Positions 26,066-38,770 of a DNA stretch of 64,000 nt are shown here, piece after piece (positions within the stretch are counted from its first letter, which is position 1; every line of letters starts with the position of its first letter). A program made the translations under genes and the position numbers. The stretch lies in assembly GCA_008921705.1 (NCBI GenBank), contig VFFE01006968.1:906853-970852 (forward strand), in the 5' to 3' direction. The notes beneath the pieces are model-generated. The model saw only the letters and a list, made by a program, of their open reading frames with translations. It did no database searches and had not been told where the DNA came from. Origin of the DNA: Burhinus oedicnemus. Taxonomy: Eukaryota > Chordata > Aves > Charadriiformes > Burhinidae.

Positions 26066-29000
26066 GTAAAAGCTAAATAAGTTTTAATAGCTCACATAAA
26101 ATATTAGCTAATTTTCATCATATAACTAAGAACATTATAACCATATGCACTGTGACGCACAAACTTTAACTTGGTTAATTCATATGCTTAAAGCCCTGAA
26201 TCATATAGTTTTCCAAAGATAAACCTATAAAATACAGGTACTTCATACACGAGCGTAACAAAGCAGTAACTGATTTGCTGGCGTTGCAGTAGGAGCTAGA
26301 GATTTCTTGTGTTATGCTGAATTATTGATATAACAGCCATATCAGTTTGTGTATTTTCACATCAGTTCAGATGTGAAATACCAAAAGGGGTATTTGGGTT
26401 TTTTCCACCCAAATAGTCAGCTCCAACCTGCCACTCTGTCCCACTTCTCCTAGTGAAAGCGGTTCTCTGCTTTCACAAGGGCTACCCAAAGCACCTCCAC
26501 TTCCCCGGATCATCTTTCTGGAGTCCCGCAAATAAATCCACCATTACCTTCACCCGCATCTCTCACAACGTTACTCGCAACACTGTCATGCTTTCCTGAC
26601 GAAGCACCGGTTTGGAGGAGGTGAGCGGCTCAGGGACCGGTAAGACAATGCAACTGCTTTACCTCCCAGCACCTCTGCTGGGAGTGACGGTGCCGGGTAC
26701 CTCCTCACTCACCATCAGTGCTTCACTTGGCTCTTGGGCAGAGTACCACGAGGAACTGACTGTAGTCACATCCTCCATGTAACGAAAGACAAGCAAAAAC
26801 CAACAAAAACAAAAGTAGAAGCAATCAAAAGTTACAGCGAGTGGGTTTTCTTGAGGGCTTTTTCTCCTTTTCAGGGAAAGCTGCCTCTCTCCTGTCTGTT
26901 GCTGCAGCCACTGGCAAGGCATGCATAATTTTCTGGAATGGTGTTGGTTGGTTGTGAGCAGTCACAGGATGATTTTCAGCATGTAAAGTCACAGCATGGC
27001 TCTTCTCTGTCCCTGTGTCTCGCCACCTGACTTTCTCTATATTCTCTGTACCCACAAGAGATCAGCAGCAGCAGCACAGCATTACTCCATCCCCCTCTAC
27101 CAAATTTTCAGCAGAGGAAAGCTTGATGTTTTTCATTAGTTGAGGGCAGATCCCTCCACACTGGAAATACATCCGTGGTGTTTCCAAGACTGCCTGGAAT
27201 TTCAAACACACTGAGGAAGGTATGACGGGAAAGATCCGTAGATGTTTTCAAAATTAGGCTCCTTACCAAAATACATATTTACTTGTTTGACAATGACGCT
27301 GTCAAAAGAGACACACTGTCCTTTTGGAAAATGTCATCCATTTCACAACTTACCCCAAAATACACTTTCTTATGGTTTTGTGAACACCTTAGCACACAAA
27401 CACAAGCATCAAAAATGCAAGAAAACAAACTAAGAGTCACAAACTGCCAGAGTTTCTTAATCATGAGCTGCTTCTTCCAGCATCAGAAAAAATAAATCCT
27501 GCTCTGATTGGCATCCCAGTATATTATTTTAAGTAAGTGGGAGGGCTGAAAGAAAGTCCCCCTTCATCTCCCAAACCCCAAGAGAAAATGAAGGAGTTAT
27601 TTCCAGTGCATTTACTCAATGACCATCCAGTGAAGCCTATTCATTTTGGTCAGGCTTCACAAGTCCTGCACCACACCTAATGAAGACACTGCCTTCTTCT
27701 GATGCCTCTTATGCTGCCAGCAGGAGAGGATTAAAAATAATTATGGAAAAAGAAAACAAAATAGCCCAAAAAAATTCTTAGTGGAACACTTCTCCCTTTA
27801 ATTTCCTTGGTGTTTGTTCCTTCTCCCTTGGAAGAAGCTGTCACCTCATGCAAGAAGTCAATCTTAACAGTTTCAGCCTTTACTTGGCATTGTAAGGAAG
27901 AAAAACCTCAAGAATTTTGAAACTGGAGCTGTGCAGGATCTCTGCTGCACGGCAGGGACTAGGCACACCCCAGCCACCCTTTTGCAAGGGTTCAGGTTAA
28001 CTAGTCCCCTTGGCAAAGCCTGGATACAACCGTGGCTGTTGTGGCCTACACCGCTTAGTCTTCTGCTCATGGAAGATTTGTTATTGGGGCACCTGGTGCT
28101 CCAGACTTTCTAAGAGTAAAAATCATGAGGTACAAAAGCTGTTTCTCAGATATTCATGGTTCCTCTCTACTGAGCACTACTACTGTGCTTCAAAACGCAT
28201 GTCTTCCAACACCGTCTCCGCACAGCACAGGCTTTGTCGCCCCAGTTAGGTGCAACTGAGAAAAGATAAAAGGCTAAACTAGGTGCTTTGAAATAACCAA
28301 GCAGCTGCAAGCCAGGAAATACGGAGTTCATGCTCTACCAATACCTTCAGTCTCACCCTGTTTCTCTACCCTGACGGGAGCATCAGCACTGCTCAGAGCG
28401 TACTCTCAACTCTGGAAACAGTTCACATCATTGACCACAAACGAAGTGATACAGACGTGCTTTTCCATAAGCTGGAGAAGGCTCTGTGGCCAGGGAAAGG
28501 GGAGGTTTCCAGTCGCACTGGCAGCCCGGTGGAATGGGGGGGCTGCGTGGAGGGAGCTTGTGGTGGGGAAGGAGCCTCCCGCAAACCCTGCAGCTGGAGA
28601 CTGCCCACCTTCCCTCCTGCTGCAGCTCCACCTGCCTCAGGCTTTTACAGCCATCTCTCAAATTGCACTCAGTGAAATTCCTGTTGCATTTTATCAGACC
28701 TGTGTAAGTCAAGTTTAATCAACATGATTTTCTCAGAGTCCTTTCACTCCTTGTTCTCACCTTTCCTAACCAGAAAGGGGATGTGGCAGTTGACACATAA
28801 CAGCTAAAGCTCCACTTTCCATACAGTGAGGCTCAGCAATTAGAATATTACTCTCGCCTTTCCCCTCTGCAATTTTTAAGTCTCTCATCCCTGCTGTCTT
28901 TACAGATTCAGGCTTCCCAGTTCAACCTCCCTTTCTCCAACACTGCCTCTTGCAGCGGACCCTTCTGCAGGGGCCTGGGAGAAGGTCCCTCTGCCTTGAA

Positions 29001-30763
29001 GAAAGGCAGAGCTTCCAGCCCTCACACTGCTCCAGGACCAAGCCTCTGGCAATCCAAAAACTAAGCCCAAGACTAGTTTTCTCTGAAAAGAATCCTATTA
29101 AGAAAAGGAGAATGAAAGAGAACGATTCCTAAAACTTTAGACACAGTCCCACAATAAAGCTCAGGACTAGTAATTTCTTGTGGTCTCTTCATTTATCTTA
29201 TTTTTTCACATAAACCTTTTCCCCACACATGCTTGCCCTCCATCACTGGAAACAAACTGCACCCAAAACCCAGCAAGGTTATTTTTATGGTTTTTTCTGT
29301 GGCTAAGACACCCACAGGAGTTTTTGTTTAAAATGAAATAAACTGGTATTATTAGAAGGGAGGTATAAATAGAGCTCAGAGACGACTCTCATAGCCTGCC
29401 CCTTAAACACCTTCTCCTGAGCAGCACATCAAGGCTATTTCAAGTGGCACCTCCCATTTTTCACCCCTGGGTATCTCAAAGTGGGTCAGAGCTTAAGTAG
29501 CCAAAGAAAGCAATGGTTACTTAAGGGCAAGTGTAAATACCTCGGAAGGGGTGGGAGGGAGAAAGAGTTGTGCTAACAGGTTGCTCACCATGCAGGGCAT
29601 GGAGAAGCGAGCACCCAGACAGCAGCTGCTGAGCCAGGGATAATCCTGCCGGGCGCGCTGGAGCCCACCTACCCTTCCTCTTCCCCCCGGGCCATGCTCA
29701 GCACCTCCTGCGGGTGCACCAGCACCCCCGGCAGAAACCACCCCCCTCCCTGCGCTGCCCTGCCGTGAAAACGTTCCCTGGTGCAAGCACATGCCTGTCC
29801 TCTTGGGGTAGCAATACTCAACATTTTCCCCTCTGGTATCCATGGAAAGAGATTAGCAGTCCGATATTTCATTAGCCAACAGCGCTAAGTATTCCACCAA
29901 CTCATGGAAGGAGTAAAAGCACGGAGGTTAATGCGTCTGGTAAGGCTCTGTCGAAGGGTTTGGGATATTTTGTTTCAGTATAGCATAAGGAAAGCAGCTG
30001 TCACCTTGATTACAGTGCCCTCAGCAACCTGATACTTCTCCAACTAATCCTAACTTCAGCCGGCTCTCCCTCTATTTGAGCCAGCACAGTTACTGATCAC
30101 CGAAACAGTCAAATAGTGATTTGCACAAAAATAAGTTTTGAAGTGATGCTGTAGGTCAGAGGAGGAGCACTGGCTTCATCAGCACCTTGCACCCACCATT
30201 CCCGTCCTTCCCTAGGCTGCGAGGAGAATACAAAGGCTTCCAAGAAAACCTGAAGAGCAGAGAGAAATACCAAGCTGCAAAGTTTGGCTCCACACATTCG
30301 CTTTCCGAAAACGAAAGGGGATGAGGGATGCAGTGCTCAAATCATCCATGTCTGCTTAAACGCTTGGTTCGCTTGCTCCAGTGCTGTCAGACACAGCTGA
30401 CGAGTCAAAGATGGAGCTAGTATCCCTGATACAGGGACTCTTTTCCACTCCAGACCAGTCACCTCCAGGTTTTTCCTTGAATTATGGTCTGGCCAAGACG
30501 TGCCAGCAGTCCAGCAACCCCTCCCCGCCAAGAGTTCTGCCAGTACTTCACTTACTCCCAGCCGTCCCCTCCCCACTCCCCCTTTTTCACTGCCGCGAGC
30601 TGAGCAAGCAGAAGGATTCCGGAGGGTGGGCAAAGGACCAGCGCATGCCCAGATTTTCATCTACCTTTTCTTCTGCTCTTGGATCTTGTACTTGCAACAT
30701 GAGACTGAAGAGCAGTGCCAATGCTAACAGTTACCTGGCTTGCCTGACAGCACAAAAGCAGCT

Positions 30764-30779
30764 GGGGGGGGGGGGGGGG
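30764..30779. repeat. G16 homopolymer beside the assembly gap
   Basis: Sixteen consecutive G residues end eight bases before the run of Ns. Long G runs are hard to sequence and can fold as G-quadruplexes, which plausibly explains why the assembly breaks here. Confidence 0.9.
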
Positions 30780-30787
30780 AGATAGGT

Positions 30788-30807
30788 NNNNNNNNNNNNN
30801 NNNNNNN
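30788..30807. other. Assembly gap of 20 N
   Basis: Twenty Ns separate a G-rich left edge from a C7 run (30808-30814) that leads straight into a CR1 copy. The gap size is probably a placeholder. The missing sequence should include the 3' portion of the CR1 element, which is absent from the left side. Confidence 0.98.
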
Positions 30808-30814
30808 CCCCCCC

Positions 30815-31445
30815 TCAGCCTTCTCTTCTCCAGACTGAAAAGACCCAAGTCCCTCAGCCTTTCCTCATAAGAAAGATGTTCCAGCCCCCTAATCCTCTTT
30901 GTAGCCCTCTGCTGTACCCTCTCCAGCAGTTCCCTGTCCTTCTTGAACTGGGGAGCCCAGAACTGGACACAGTACTCCAGGTGCAGCCTCACCAGGGCAG
31001 AGTAGAGGGGGAGGACAACCTCCCATGACCTGCTTGCCTCACTCCTCTTGATGCCACAAGGGCACATTGCTAGCTCATGGTCATCCTGTCATCCACCAAG
31101 ACTCCCAGGTCCCTTTCCACCGAGCTCCTTTCCAGCCGGTCAACCCCTAACCTGTACTGGTGCATGGGGTTATTCCTCCCCAGGTGCAGTACCTTACACT
31201 TGCCCTTGTTGAACTTCATGAGGTTTCTCTCTGCCCAACTCTCCAGCCTGTCCAGGTCACGCTGAATGGCAGCACAGCCTTCCGGTGTATCAGCCACCTC
31301 TCCCAGTTCTGTGTCATCAGCAAACTTGCTGACGGTACACTCTACCCCTTCACCCAGGTCACTGATGACTATGTTGAACAGGACTGGACCCAGTACTGAC
31401 CCCTGGGGAACACCACTTGTCACAGACCTTCAACTAGACTCTGTG
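30815..31445 (-). mobile_element. CR1 LINE internal fragment truncated by the gap
   Basis: On the minus strand the sequence runs from the reverse transcriptase palm ([14 protein letters not shown]) through the thumb to about the LEKRRLRG block, then stops at the gap. The last part of ORF2, the 3' UTR and the terminal octamers are missing, and the DNA left of the gap at 30764 does not resemble CR1. The upstream edge, near 31445, is approximate. It is a different copy from the one at 6939-9755, with clearly different sequence in the shared region. Confidence 0.92.
30830..31423 (-). pseudogene. Broken CR1 reverse transcriptase fragment
   Basis: The frame starting at 31423 has motif B ([10 protein letters not shown], the canonical form with Q) and the catalytic FADD box (KFADDTELG), then a [20 protein letters not shown] block, and stops at 31070. 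The next piece, from 31067 down, continues with CR1 blocks ([18 protein letters not shown], then [19 protein letters not shown], then [18 protein letters not shown]) until the gap. The interruption near 31,070 and the loss of the 5' half mean it is not functional. Confidence 0.88.
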
Positions 31446-31832
31446 CCACTATGTTGGAGATAAGTCTGTTAAATGGCAACAATATACCTTTTTATAGTCA
31501 GCTTTCAGAGTTGCCGCTTCTTCAATGACCTCATGTCATCCCTCCCCTCTGCAGCCCAACAGATGCTCTATGCTGCTCAGCAGGGAGGACCACAGCTCCT
31601 ACCAGAAGAGCAGAAACTATCTCATGGTTTGCTACAGGTCTTCTCTGGAAACTTCTGGAGACCTCTGCCATGTTTTCATGCAGCAGACAGATGTGTCCAC
31701 CAAAGCTATTTGGTCAAAAGACCAAAAGACAAATTCAATCGCTCCAAGTTTCAATGTGGACAGACAATTTCTGCTGAGCCAGGAGTCCCTTCGGGCCACA
31801 ACAGTTCTGGTGGATCTCCCAGCTCAGCCAGG

Positions 31833-31878
31833 TCGAGAGATTGCAAATTATACTTCAATATGAGCAAGAGAAATCTTG
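31833..31878 (+). repeat. 46-bp dispersed direct repeat, copy 1
   Basis: This segment matches 34813-34857 in the same orientation. The first 27 bases are identical (they include GAGAGATTGCAAATTATAC), followed by one substitution, 12 identical bases, one extra A here, and 5 more identical bases. The flanks on both sides do not match, so the shared block has sharp edges. Confidence 0.9.
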
Positions 31879-32344
31879 CTAACCATTATTAACAGTTTTT
31901 CTCTTTAGAACAATGTTTTTCCAACTCATTCACATTTCACAGCGACAAACATGCCAGTCCCCTTACCAGAGCTTTGAGGACAGAGGGAAAGCTATGCTGG
32001 AGAATCAAATCAAAAGCATCTGTGGGAGCTACGGAGGATGAAATCATACTTACAGAGGAAAACCATTATGAAATTGCTGTATTAAATCACAAGTGGAGAA
32101 ACAAGAGGAAAACAATTTGTAAAGAACACCTTCTGTTTCAGGCTTTTTCTCCTAGTAAGTAAGGCCAGAGAAGCTGCTCTTCCTATCCTAATTCAGGCCA
32201 GGAGAATTATTAAGTCAATTTTGAGAGCAATTTTGTTCTGTTTATTTAACTGGGAGTCCTCCTCATGTTCTGCAGGGCATTTCTTTTCCTGACCCTTGAA
32301 AGATACACCCCTTTCATAAAAGATACACGCACAAAAGTATATAA

Positions 32345-32400
32345 AATAAAAATATATGTAAAATAGAGATCTATGTAGAATAAAGATCTATATAAAATAC
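32345..32400. repeat. AT-rich imperfect tandem array
   Basis: Degenerate units around AGATCTATRTARAATA repeat about twice, preceded by a related TAAAAATATATGTAAAATA unit. It is a low-complexity segment with no recognised function. Confidence 0.5.
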
Positions 32401-34812
32401 ACACACACAAAGTTTCAAAGACCCTCCAAGTTAGAATTGCAAGAGCTGCAGAGAGCTCAGTGCTGAACGCTCTGTGCAAGACAGTCTCTAGGAACATGTA
32501 ATTTCAAACGTACTCCAAGAAGTTTCGTTTCATGACATTTTAAATGTTACATTCAAAAAAATCGGCCTTCACAGATGAGAAATAATCAAAGAGCACATGA
32601 CTGGAAAATTACAAGCAGCTCCACCAAAGGCAAGAATTTAGAAGATATTCGTGGCACTTGAGTAACTTTTCCTACCTACCTCCAGGACTAGTCATCTTTC
32701 TTGTTCTACCGTGAAGAGATTTGTGAGTTCCACATGCTACAGATGCTTAAGTCACTAATGATCCTAAAGCATTAATCTTCTAACATTGTATGCTGCCACA
32801 GCAGTTCTTGAGAACTTTTCACCTTCTAACAATGAGACTTACGCAAGCCAGTTACTAACATAACCAACTTTCACACAACCTGTTCCCGGATGCTCCTTCT
32901 ACTTGCTGCACACACACTTCCATTTGCTGTGCTTGCACTGCCACCAGTGGCAAGTACTGAGTGCCCCTGAGCTCCTGACTGGGAGGAGACACAGTCCCAC
33001 AGCCAGGACAGGACCTGGATGTTCTGCAACCCTCCTTCCACAGAAAACTCAGAATCTTGCTCCTCAGCAATGTTATTTTATGCACTTCCTTGCTGCAGGA
33101 ATTACACACTATTATTACTTATAGGGCTAAGCCATACCTATTTTTATTTATGCAGTGTCACAAATTTATATTCAACGGAAGCTCAATTTTCGGATGTCGC
33201 AATGATGATGCAGTTCCATTACTTTGAACTAGTTTCACCTTTCCGCTTTGCTTCCCTTGCAGGTTCCCATTTTAAATAATAACATCATCAACGTCACACC
33301 TCTGCGCCTGCATATTTGCATGCGGAACTGCACAACACTTGAAAGCGATTCAAAAGGAAAGGCTTTGTGGAGGCTTTCACCTGGTAATCAGTTTAAATGA
33401 CGCACTGATTTTGGCATCTCCACATCCAGAGCGAGCACGGATAAACAACGGAGCAAAGGAAGAATCTGTCTCCTGGACATGTCTCCTCTCCTCAGCCTGC
33501 AAGATACATCATGTATTCAAACCCGTTATTCGCCTTCCCCTGCAGATCCCAGTCCAAAAAGCAAACAAGACTCAGCTCTTAAAGCCAAAAGAGATCAAGC
33601 GCATGGGGCTTGGCTGATCACAGCTGTGCCCTCCAGCTGCTGTGTCCAGCCAGCTGTTCCTGCAGGTACTGCAGAGTCACCACAGCTGGAATTAATGCAG
33701 CTCAGCCCTGAGAAAGAGGAAAGCTTACTTCTATTTGTGTAACTAACGGAGGCACACGAGCAGACATACCTAAGAAGATCCTGGGGAAGGCAGAAGAGAG
33801 GGAAGACCCAGTTAGGTTATTCATTCATGTGGAAGCAAGCACATTACATTCTTTCTTCTCTCAAAACATCCTTAGTCTTGAGGCCACACCAGTCATGCAC
33901 CCAACTGCTCCCCAAGAAGTACCTCACCTCCCAGGCTGTATTGCTTTAGCAGCACTGTTTTCTACAGCTCTGCAAGACCATTACAGTTACACTTCCACAA
34001 TACACTTCAAAAAATAAGGACAGGCCACTTCACACTGATCTGAAAGGTGACAAGCGACCTCCATTAGCGTGGAAGCACCTCTAGAGAAAATTACGCTTTA
34101 TTACGGCTAATCAAGCAAGAACAACACATGTCTGACAACATAATATTTAAATACAGACAATACATTCTGGTTGTTAATCACAGTGCTGGTTTCTGAACAT
34201 TTTGATTCAGTTCCTGCGTATATCACAGGCTCTTTGACCTTCTGCAAGTCCCTTTGTCTCCTCACCTTTAATAAGAGTACAAAGTATGTATTTATCTTCA
34301 CGCTCACAACTCAAACACAGCCAAACAGGTTTTTATTTGAACTTTCCCAAATCAATTCACCTTTGGAACAAAACAGTTTAGCTTAGAAGGGAGATTTCTG
34401 AAGAAGTTGTTTATATATAAATGAAAAATAGTGATTTCAGATGGAGCGTCCAGCTCAGGCTTTTGTTAAGCACAGCTTAAGTGACACACTAATAGCCTAT
34501 CTACAGACAAGGCCAAGTTCTGTAGATTCATCACCACCCTATTAGTCATTATTTCACTTTAAACAAACCCCCTACTTGAGACATCAACAAAAATCATTTG
34601 TGCGGTGCAAAAGTACTTGTTGCAAATTGTTGTTAAATGCCCCTACTGCAATCAGTTTTCCAATACTTTTGAGGATTACATGTATTTTGTATTTCTGCCT
34701 AAATATCTAGTATGCTTTTGAAAGCATCCCTCAGGGCTGAGCTAATCAAGAAAACAACATACATACAGAGAACTGTCATTATTACAGGGTCAAACACTAA
34801 TGCAGTCTTTAC

Positions 34813-34857
34813 TCGAGAGATTGCAAATTATACTTCAATGTGAGCAAGAGAATCTTG
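34813..34857 (+). repeat. 46-bp dispersed direct repeat, copy 2 (45 bp)
   Basis: Second copy of the block at 31833-31878, 2980 bp downstream in the same orientation. It differs by one A/G substitution and one missing A. The near identity points to a fairly recent duplication or templated insertion, or to a short interspersed element with few copies. Confidence 0.9.
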
Positions 34858-35623
34858 TTCCCAAATCACTGAATAGTGCCATGTAACCTATGAATAAATT
34901 AATAGTCCTGAAAAGATTATAGACAGAAGTTTATTATCGTCTTGTAAGCATGAACCAAAGACAACTAAACAACAAGCTGTTCGCAGAACAGCCTAAAGGA
35001 ATTCTCTCATACTTGCTACAACACGGAGAGCAAAGCAACTTGAATGGGGACCACATTGCTTGCTCGTGACTTGCACATCCTCTCTCAAATGCAGCAGCAC
35101 AGAGGGCATCTTTATGACTTACAGTCAAGTAGGATCTTACATGGGGCCTCAAATAAGCTTGCCAGTCTCAAACACAACATTTCTGTTAAAAATCATAGTC
35201 AGTCAAAATCTACGGGAAGACAAAAGAGTACTTTTCCATCACCAGACAACAGCTCTTTGTTCAGCCGCTGAGCCTTACTAAAGTCTGTAATTCTTTGCCA
35301 TAAGGAAAATGTTTAAACTGGTCAATGGCAAAAGTCAATTTGGTGAGATAATATAATTAATAAATGCCATCCATATGCCTCTGCTTGATGTTTTGTAAAG
35401 ACAATTGGCCATGAAGAGCAGGGCAAATGGAGAGCTCTGCAACTGACTGGCTGCTCCGTGGGGACCTCAGCTGCTGCAGGGAAGAATGTGCTTGCCTCCG
35501 GGCTCATGATTCCCTGCCAAAACACCATGTTTCCCACCAACGACAACAGGTAGCTCTCCACCATCCCCTCTGGAGGCTTTAGATCATTGCTGTGTGTTTG
35601 AAGCAGAGCTCTTCATAACTTGC

Positions 35624-35681
35624 ACCTCTGCTAGCCAGGAAATTAGGCTTTGACCTCTGCTAGTCAAGAAATTAGGCCTTG
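35624..35681. repeat. 29-bp tandem duplication
   Basis: Two head-to-tail units, 35624-35652 and 35653-35681, share 26 of 29 bases (both begin ACCTCTGCTAG and contain AAATTAGG). It is a two-unit minisatellite, likely from slippage. Confidence 0.85.
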
Positions 35682-38121
35682 ATCTGGTCATCCTGAGATT
35701 ACACTTAAGATTAGGGCCACAGAGACTTAGATCCATCAAAACTTCAAACAAACCCATGGCTGACAGCTCATTCTCCAAAGTCCACCTTCTTTATCCCATC
35801 AGCTGCAGCAATTGCCTCAAACCTACCACAGAGGTATCATCTGCCCAAGAACCACAATCCCAGTACCTGACTTCAAACCCCGAGATATTTGTCCTGACTT
35901 GTTCCTGACGACGAGGCTCTCATCTACTTCCTCGATAAGAATCTAGAAAAAAATGCAGAGAAAACATCTCTGCACTTTAGGCCTGAATATTAAGTCAGTT
36001 CCAACGCAGACCTCCAGGCTAAGATATTAAAAAGAGAAACTGCTTCAGTGTTTGATCTCGGGTCACGAATCATCTGTTCTTTAATTTTTAAAAGATAAGC
36101 TAACCTGGGAGGGAAACCTATTCCCAGAAAGTGGCTCCTGAGAACATCTAGATAAGGGGTGGCTTCATTGCACCACCAGAACTGTAATATCCAACACTGG
36201 TGGCAAAACCCAGAGCTCCCCTGAATTTCCAGTGCACAACAGTGCAGGCAGCTGTTGGATGGGAGCACCCAGATGTTCAGCCAGAGCAAGGGGAGCAGCC
36301 ACGGCAGATGCTGCTGGCTGATTACAGGCGCTACCAAGCCACAGAAAGCAATGGATGGATATTTATTAATTCTACAGTGAGAAGAAAAAGCTCACATGAG
36401 TTGGGGAAGGGTGGAAATAAATCAAGACTAAAAAAAATTCCTACCTTTCTTTGGAACTTACTTGGCAACGCAGATTTAACGTGCTTAGGAGAGACACACA
36501 CGGCATATAAATAGGAAACACCACCTATCTCTTCAGCCCTTCGTCTCTCTTCTCTAATTACTATCTCCAAAGTCTAGCTGCATTTTTCAAAAAACGTCAT
36601 TCCTCCTGTCCAACACAGTATTAATTTTCCAAATTCCAAAAGCAAAGTAACCATTAGAAACAAATATAGGAAAATTATAGCATTGTGCTTCTCAAATACT
36701 AAATATTTCTGAAAAACAAACCAAATATTATCATTGTATCATCTTTCAATAACATTTATGCCAACAAATCAGTGCCCAGCCGCTTACAGAAGAAACAGAA
36801 AGACCACCCAGCTGATGTTGATGCCCCAGTGCTCTATTTTACTGAAAGCCTAAAAACCAACCCCACACTCGCATTGCTGATGTGAATCAAAGTCTCCAGA
36901 CTCCAGAAACCTCGCTGAGGAAGAGGAGAGCCACAATTAACCTTCCGTTAGGAAAGCAGCGCTGTAACGCTGTGGTGCACAGCACAACCTGCTAGCCAGC
37001 AAAGTTTCCCAACGCACGCTTGGGCTTGCAGAGAGGATGAGACCATCGCACGAGCTCTGGAAAACCAACCATTCGTTCCACTGCTGCAAATCAGGACGAA
37101 ACGGAAAGGTCTATCAGCCTCTTCAGCTGGATACTTGGCACTGCTCTCTGGTGCTATTAAAATCAGCAAGAGCTCACTCCCGCTATCATCAGGACCAGAC
37201 CCAACCTTTTAAAAAGTACATCAGGCCTCTCACTTACAGAGTTTGCCTTTTCTTTCCAGTGGTTTCATGAGCTCTCTTTCCCTCTCCTAAAAGCAAACCA
37301 GGAAACCTTGAAGGTACTGAAAAAGCGCATTTTTTGCCATTCAGCCAAGCCTGGGTGAACCCTCCACATCCTTCCAGGCCCACTGGGGTTACCGGACCCC
37401 ACTCTAATCTGGCATCTCACCGCCTGCTGCGCTGATGGCAGCAAACCACCCCGCAAGCCCTGGCTGCGATCCACCAGCTTTGATGTGGGCAACGCTTGCC
37501 ACCATGCGCAGGTTGGCATGAACAGGTCGGGCTCCCCTTCACCCTCTGTGGCCCCACCATGTCCCCAAACGGCTGCTCCCCCAGGGCAGCTGGCACGGCG
37601 GAGCGGAACGCATCTGCGACGCGACAGCCCACGTCAGGGCACAAAACGCGTGCACCCAGCATGGACAAACAGCTCCCAGGTTCAGCGGCAGGTCTCAATT
37701 CCAGTCCATTTTTAACACAGCTCTGACATCTCCTTGGCCCACCCCAGTGAAGAGGTTGGCTGGTTACATGAAGCAAACACAGGGAACTCACTGCTTGAGG
37801 AAACAAAATCTCCTGCTGCCTTCCCCTCCCCTGCTCAGAAATCTCCTGGATAATTTGCTTTATCAGAATTGAGATTTTTACCTTACAGCTTTGCCTAGAT
37901 AATAATAAGAAATAGCAGAATCAAACAAAGGGGAAGAAATTTAGAGATAAAACCACTTGACAGTGCTCCGGAGAGCCAGCAGGTTTTTTTAAATATCCAC
38001 ATAAAATTCCTCTTATGACCAGGACAGCCTTCTGCAGAGACAATGGATTTGGCATCTATCTTTTCCCAGAGACCGCTCTACAAAATCCTACCTTAAGGGA
38101 CCATGTAGCTGCTGCATAGTG

Positions 38122-38150
<29 letters not shown>
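38122..38150. repeat. A29 homopolymer
   Basis: Twenty-nine consecutive A residues followed by GAAAAGGAAAAAA. No retroposed gene body is recognisable to the left, so it is treated as a simple repeat. The exact length is unreliable in any assembly. Confidence 0.9.
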
Positions 38151-38152
<2 letters not shown>

Positions 38153-38559
38153 AAAGGAAAAAATCCACCCTGCCTTTACTTTTCCAGTCTCTCCACAACT
38201 TTCTGGCAGCAGCGAGGGCGCTGCAGCAGGGCCAGGCAGGCTCCCTCTGCCTCGCTCTCCCCCTGCCCCCCGAACGGTGCTGCCCCGGTACGCCCCGACA
38301 ACCTGCCTCCTGCTGCCCCAGCGCCTTCATCCTAAGGCAAAAAACCATAAAACTTAATACTTTACTAATTACTGTGGCAGTTTAAGAGTTACTACAACCA
38401 TCAGAGAACTTCGTAATAACAGCATTTCTATAAAATTAAAGTATATTGTACCTCATTAGCCAGGGTGCTTCTGCAGTGCAGTTATACTTAGCGGAAACAG
38501 GAGTCGGTGTTCTACACGGCCCTTTTTTAATTAGTCCTTAAGAAAAGTGTTTTGTAAGT

Positions 38560-38770
38560 GTATCCTTAGAAATCCCTAATGATGAGCCAGATTTCACGAA
38601 GGCTGCGACTGGGCTAATTTATACAATAGCTAGACAACTTCAAAAGTTAACCCAAGCTAGTGACATTATTTAGTTCAGTGGAGCAGCTCATTTTAATTGG
38701 ATTAAATTGTCATGGTTTTTTAATTTCATACTGAAACCTCAATTTATTATTTCCTAATATTTGCCCAAAC
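38560..38770. promoter_or_regulatory. AT-rich candidate conserved non-coding element in intron 1
   Basis: About 300-450 bp to the intron side of the island, GC content drops sharply and several homeodomain-type cores cluster, for example TTTTAATTGGATTAAAT and GCTAATTTATACAATAG. First introns of developmental genes often carry such elements. This is composition-based inference only; no conservation data are available. Confidence 0.2.

Larger units (their letters stand above)
15247..30763. other. Long AT-rich non-coding stretch, probably intron
   Basis: About 15.5 kb without any recognised exon, RNA gene or transposon. Listed separately are a CAAAA/CAAA microsatellite, a double T tract, an 11-bp tandem duplication at 15669-15690 and an 18-bp palindrome. 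Open frames here, for example 173 codons at 15359-15880 (minus) and 116 codons at 22581-22931 (plus), show no family signature and mostly follow local GC-rich patches. Old degraded repeats may be present that cannot be recognised by eye. Confidence 0.45.

Noticed and set aside
30657..31067. 136-codon minus-strand frame running across the gap
   Set aside because: It reads through 20 Ns and the C and G homopolymers. Only the part right of the gap is CR1; the rest is an artefact.
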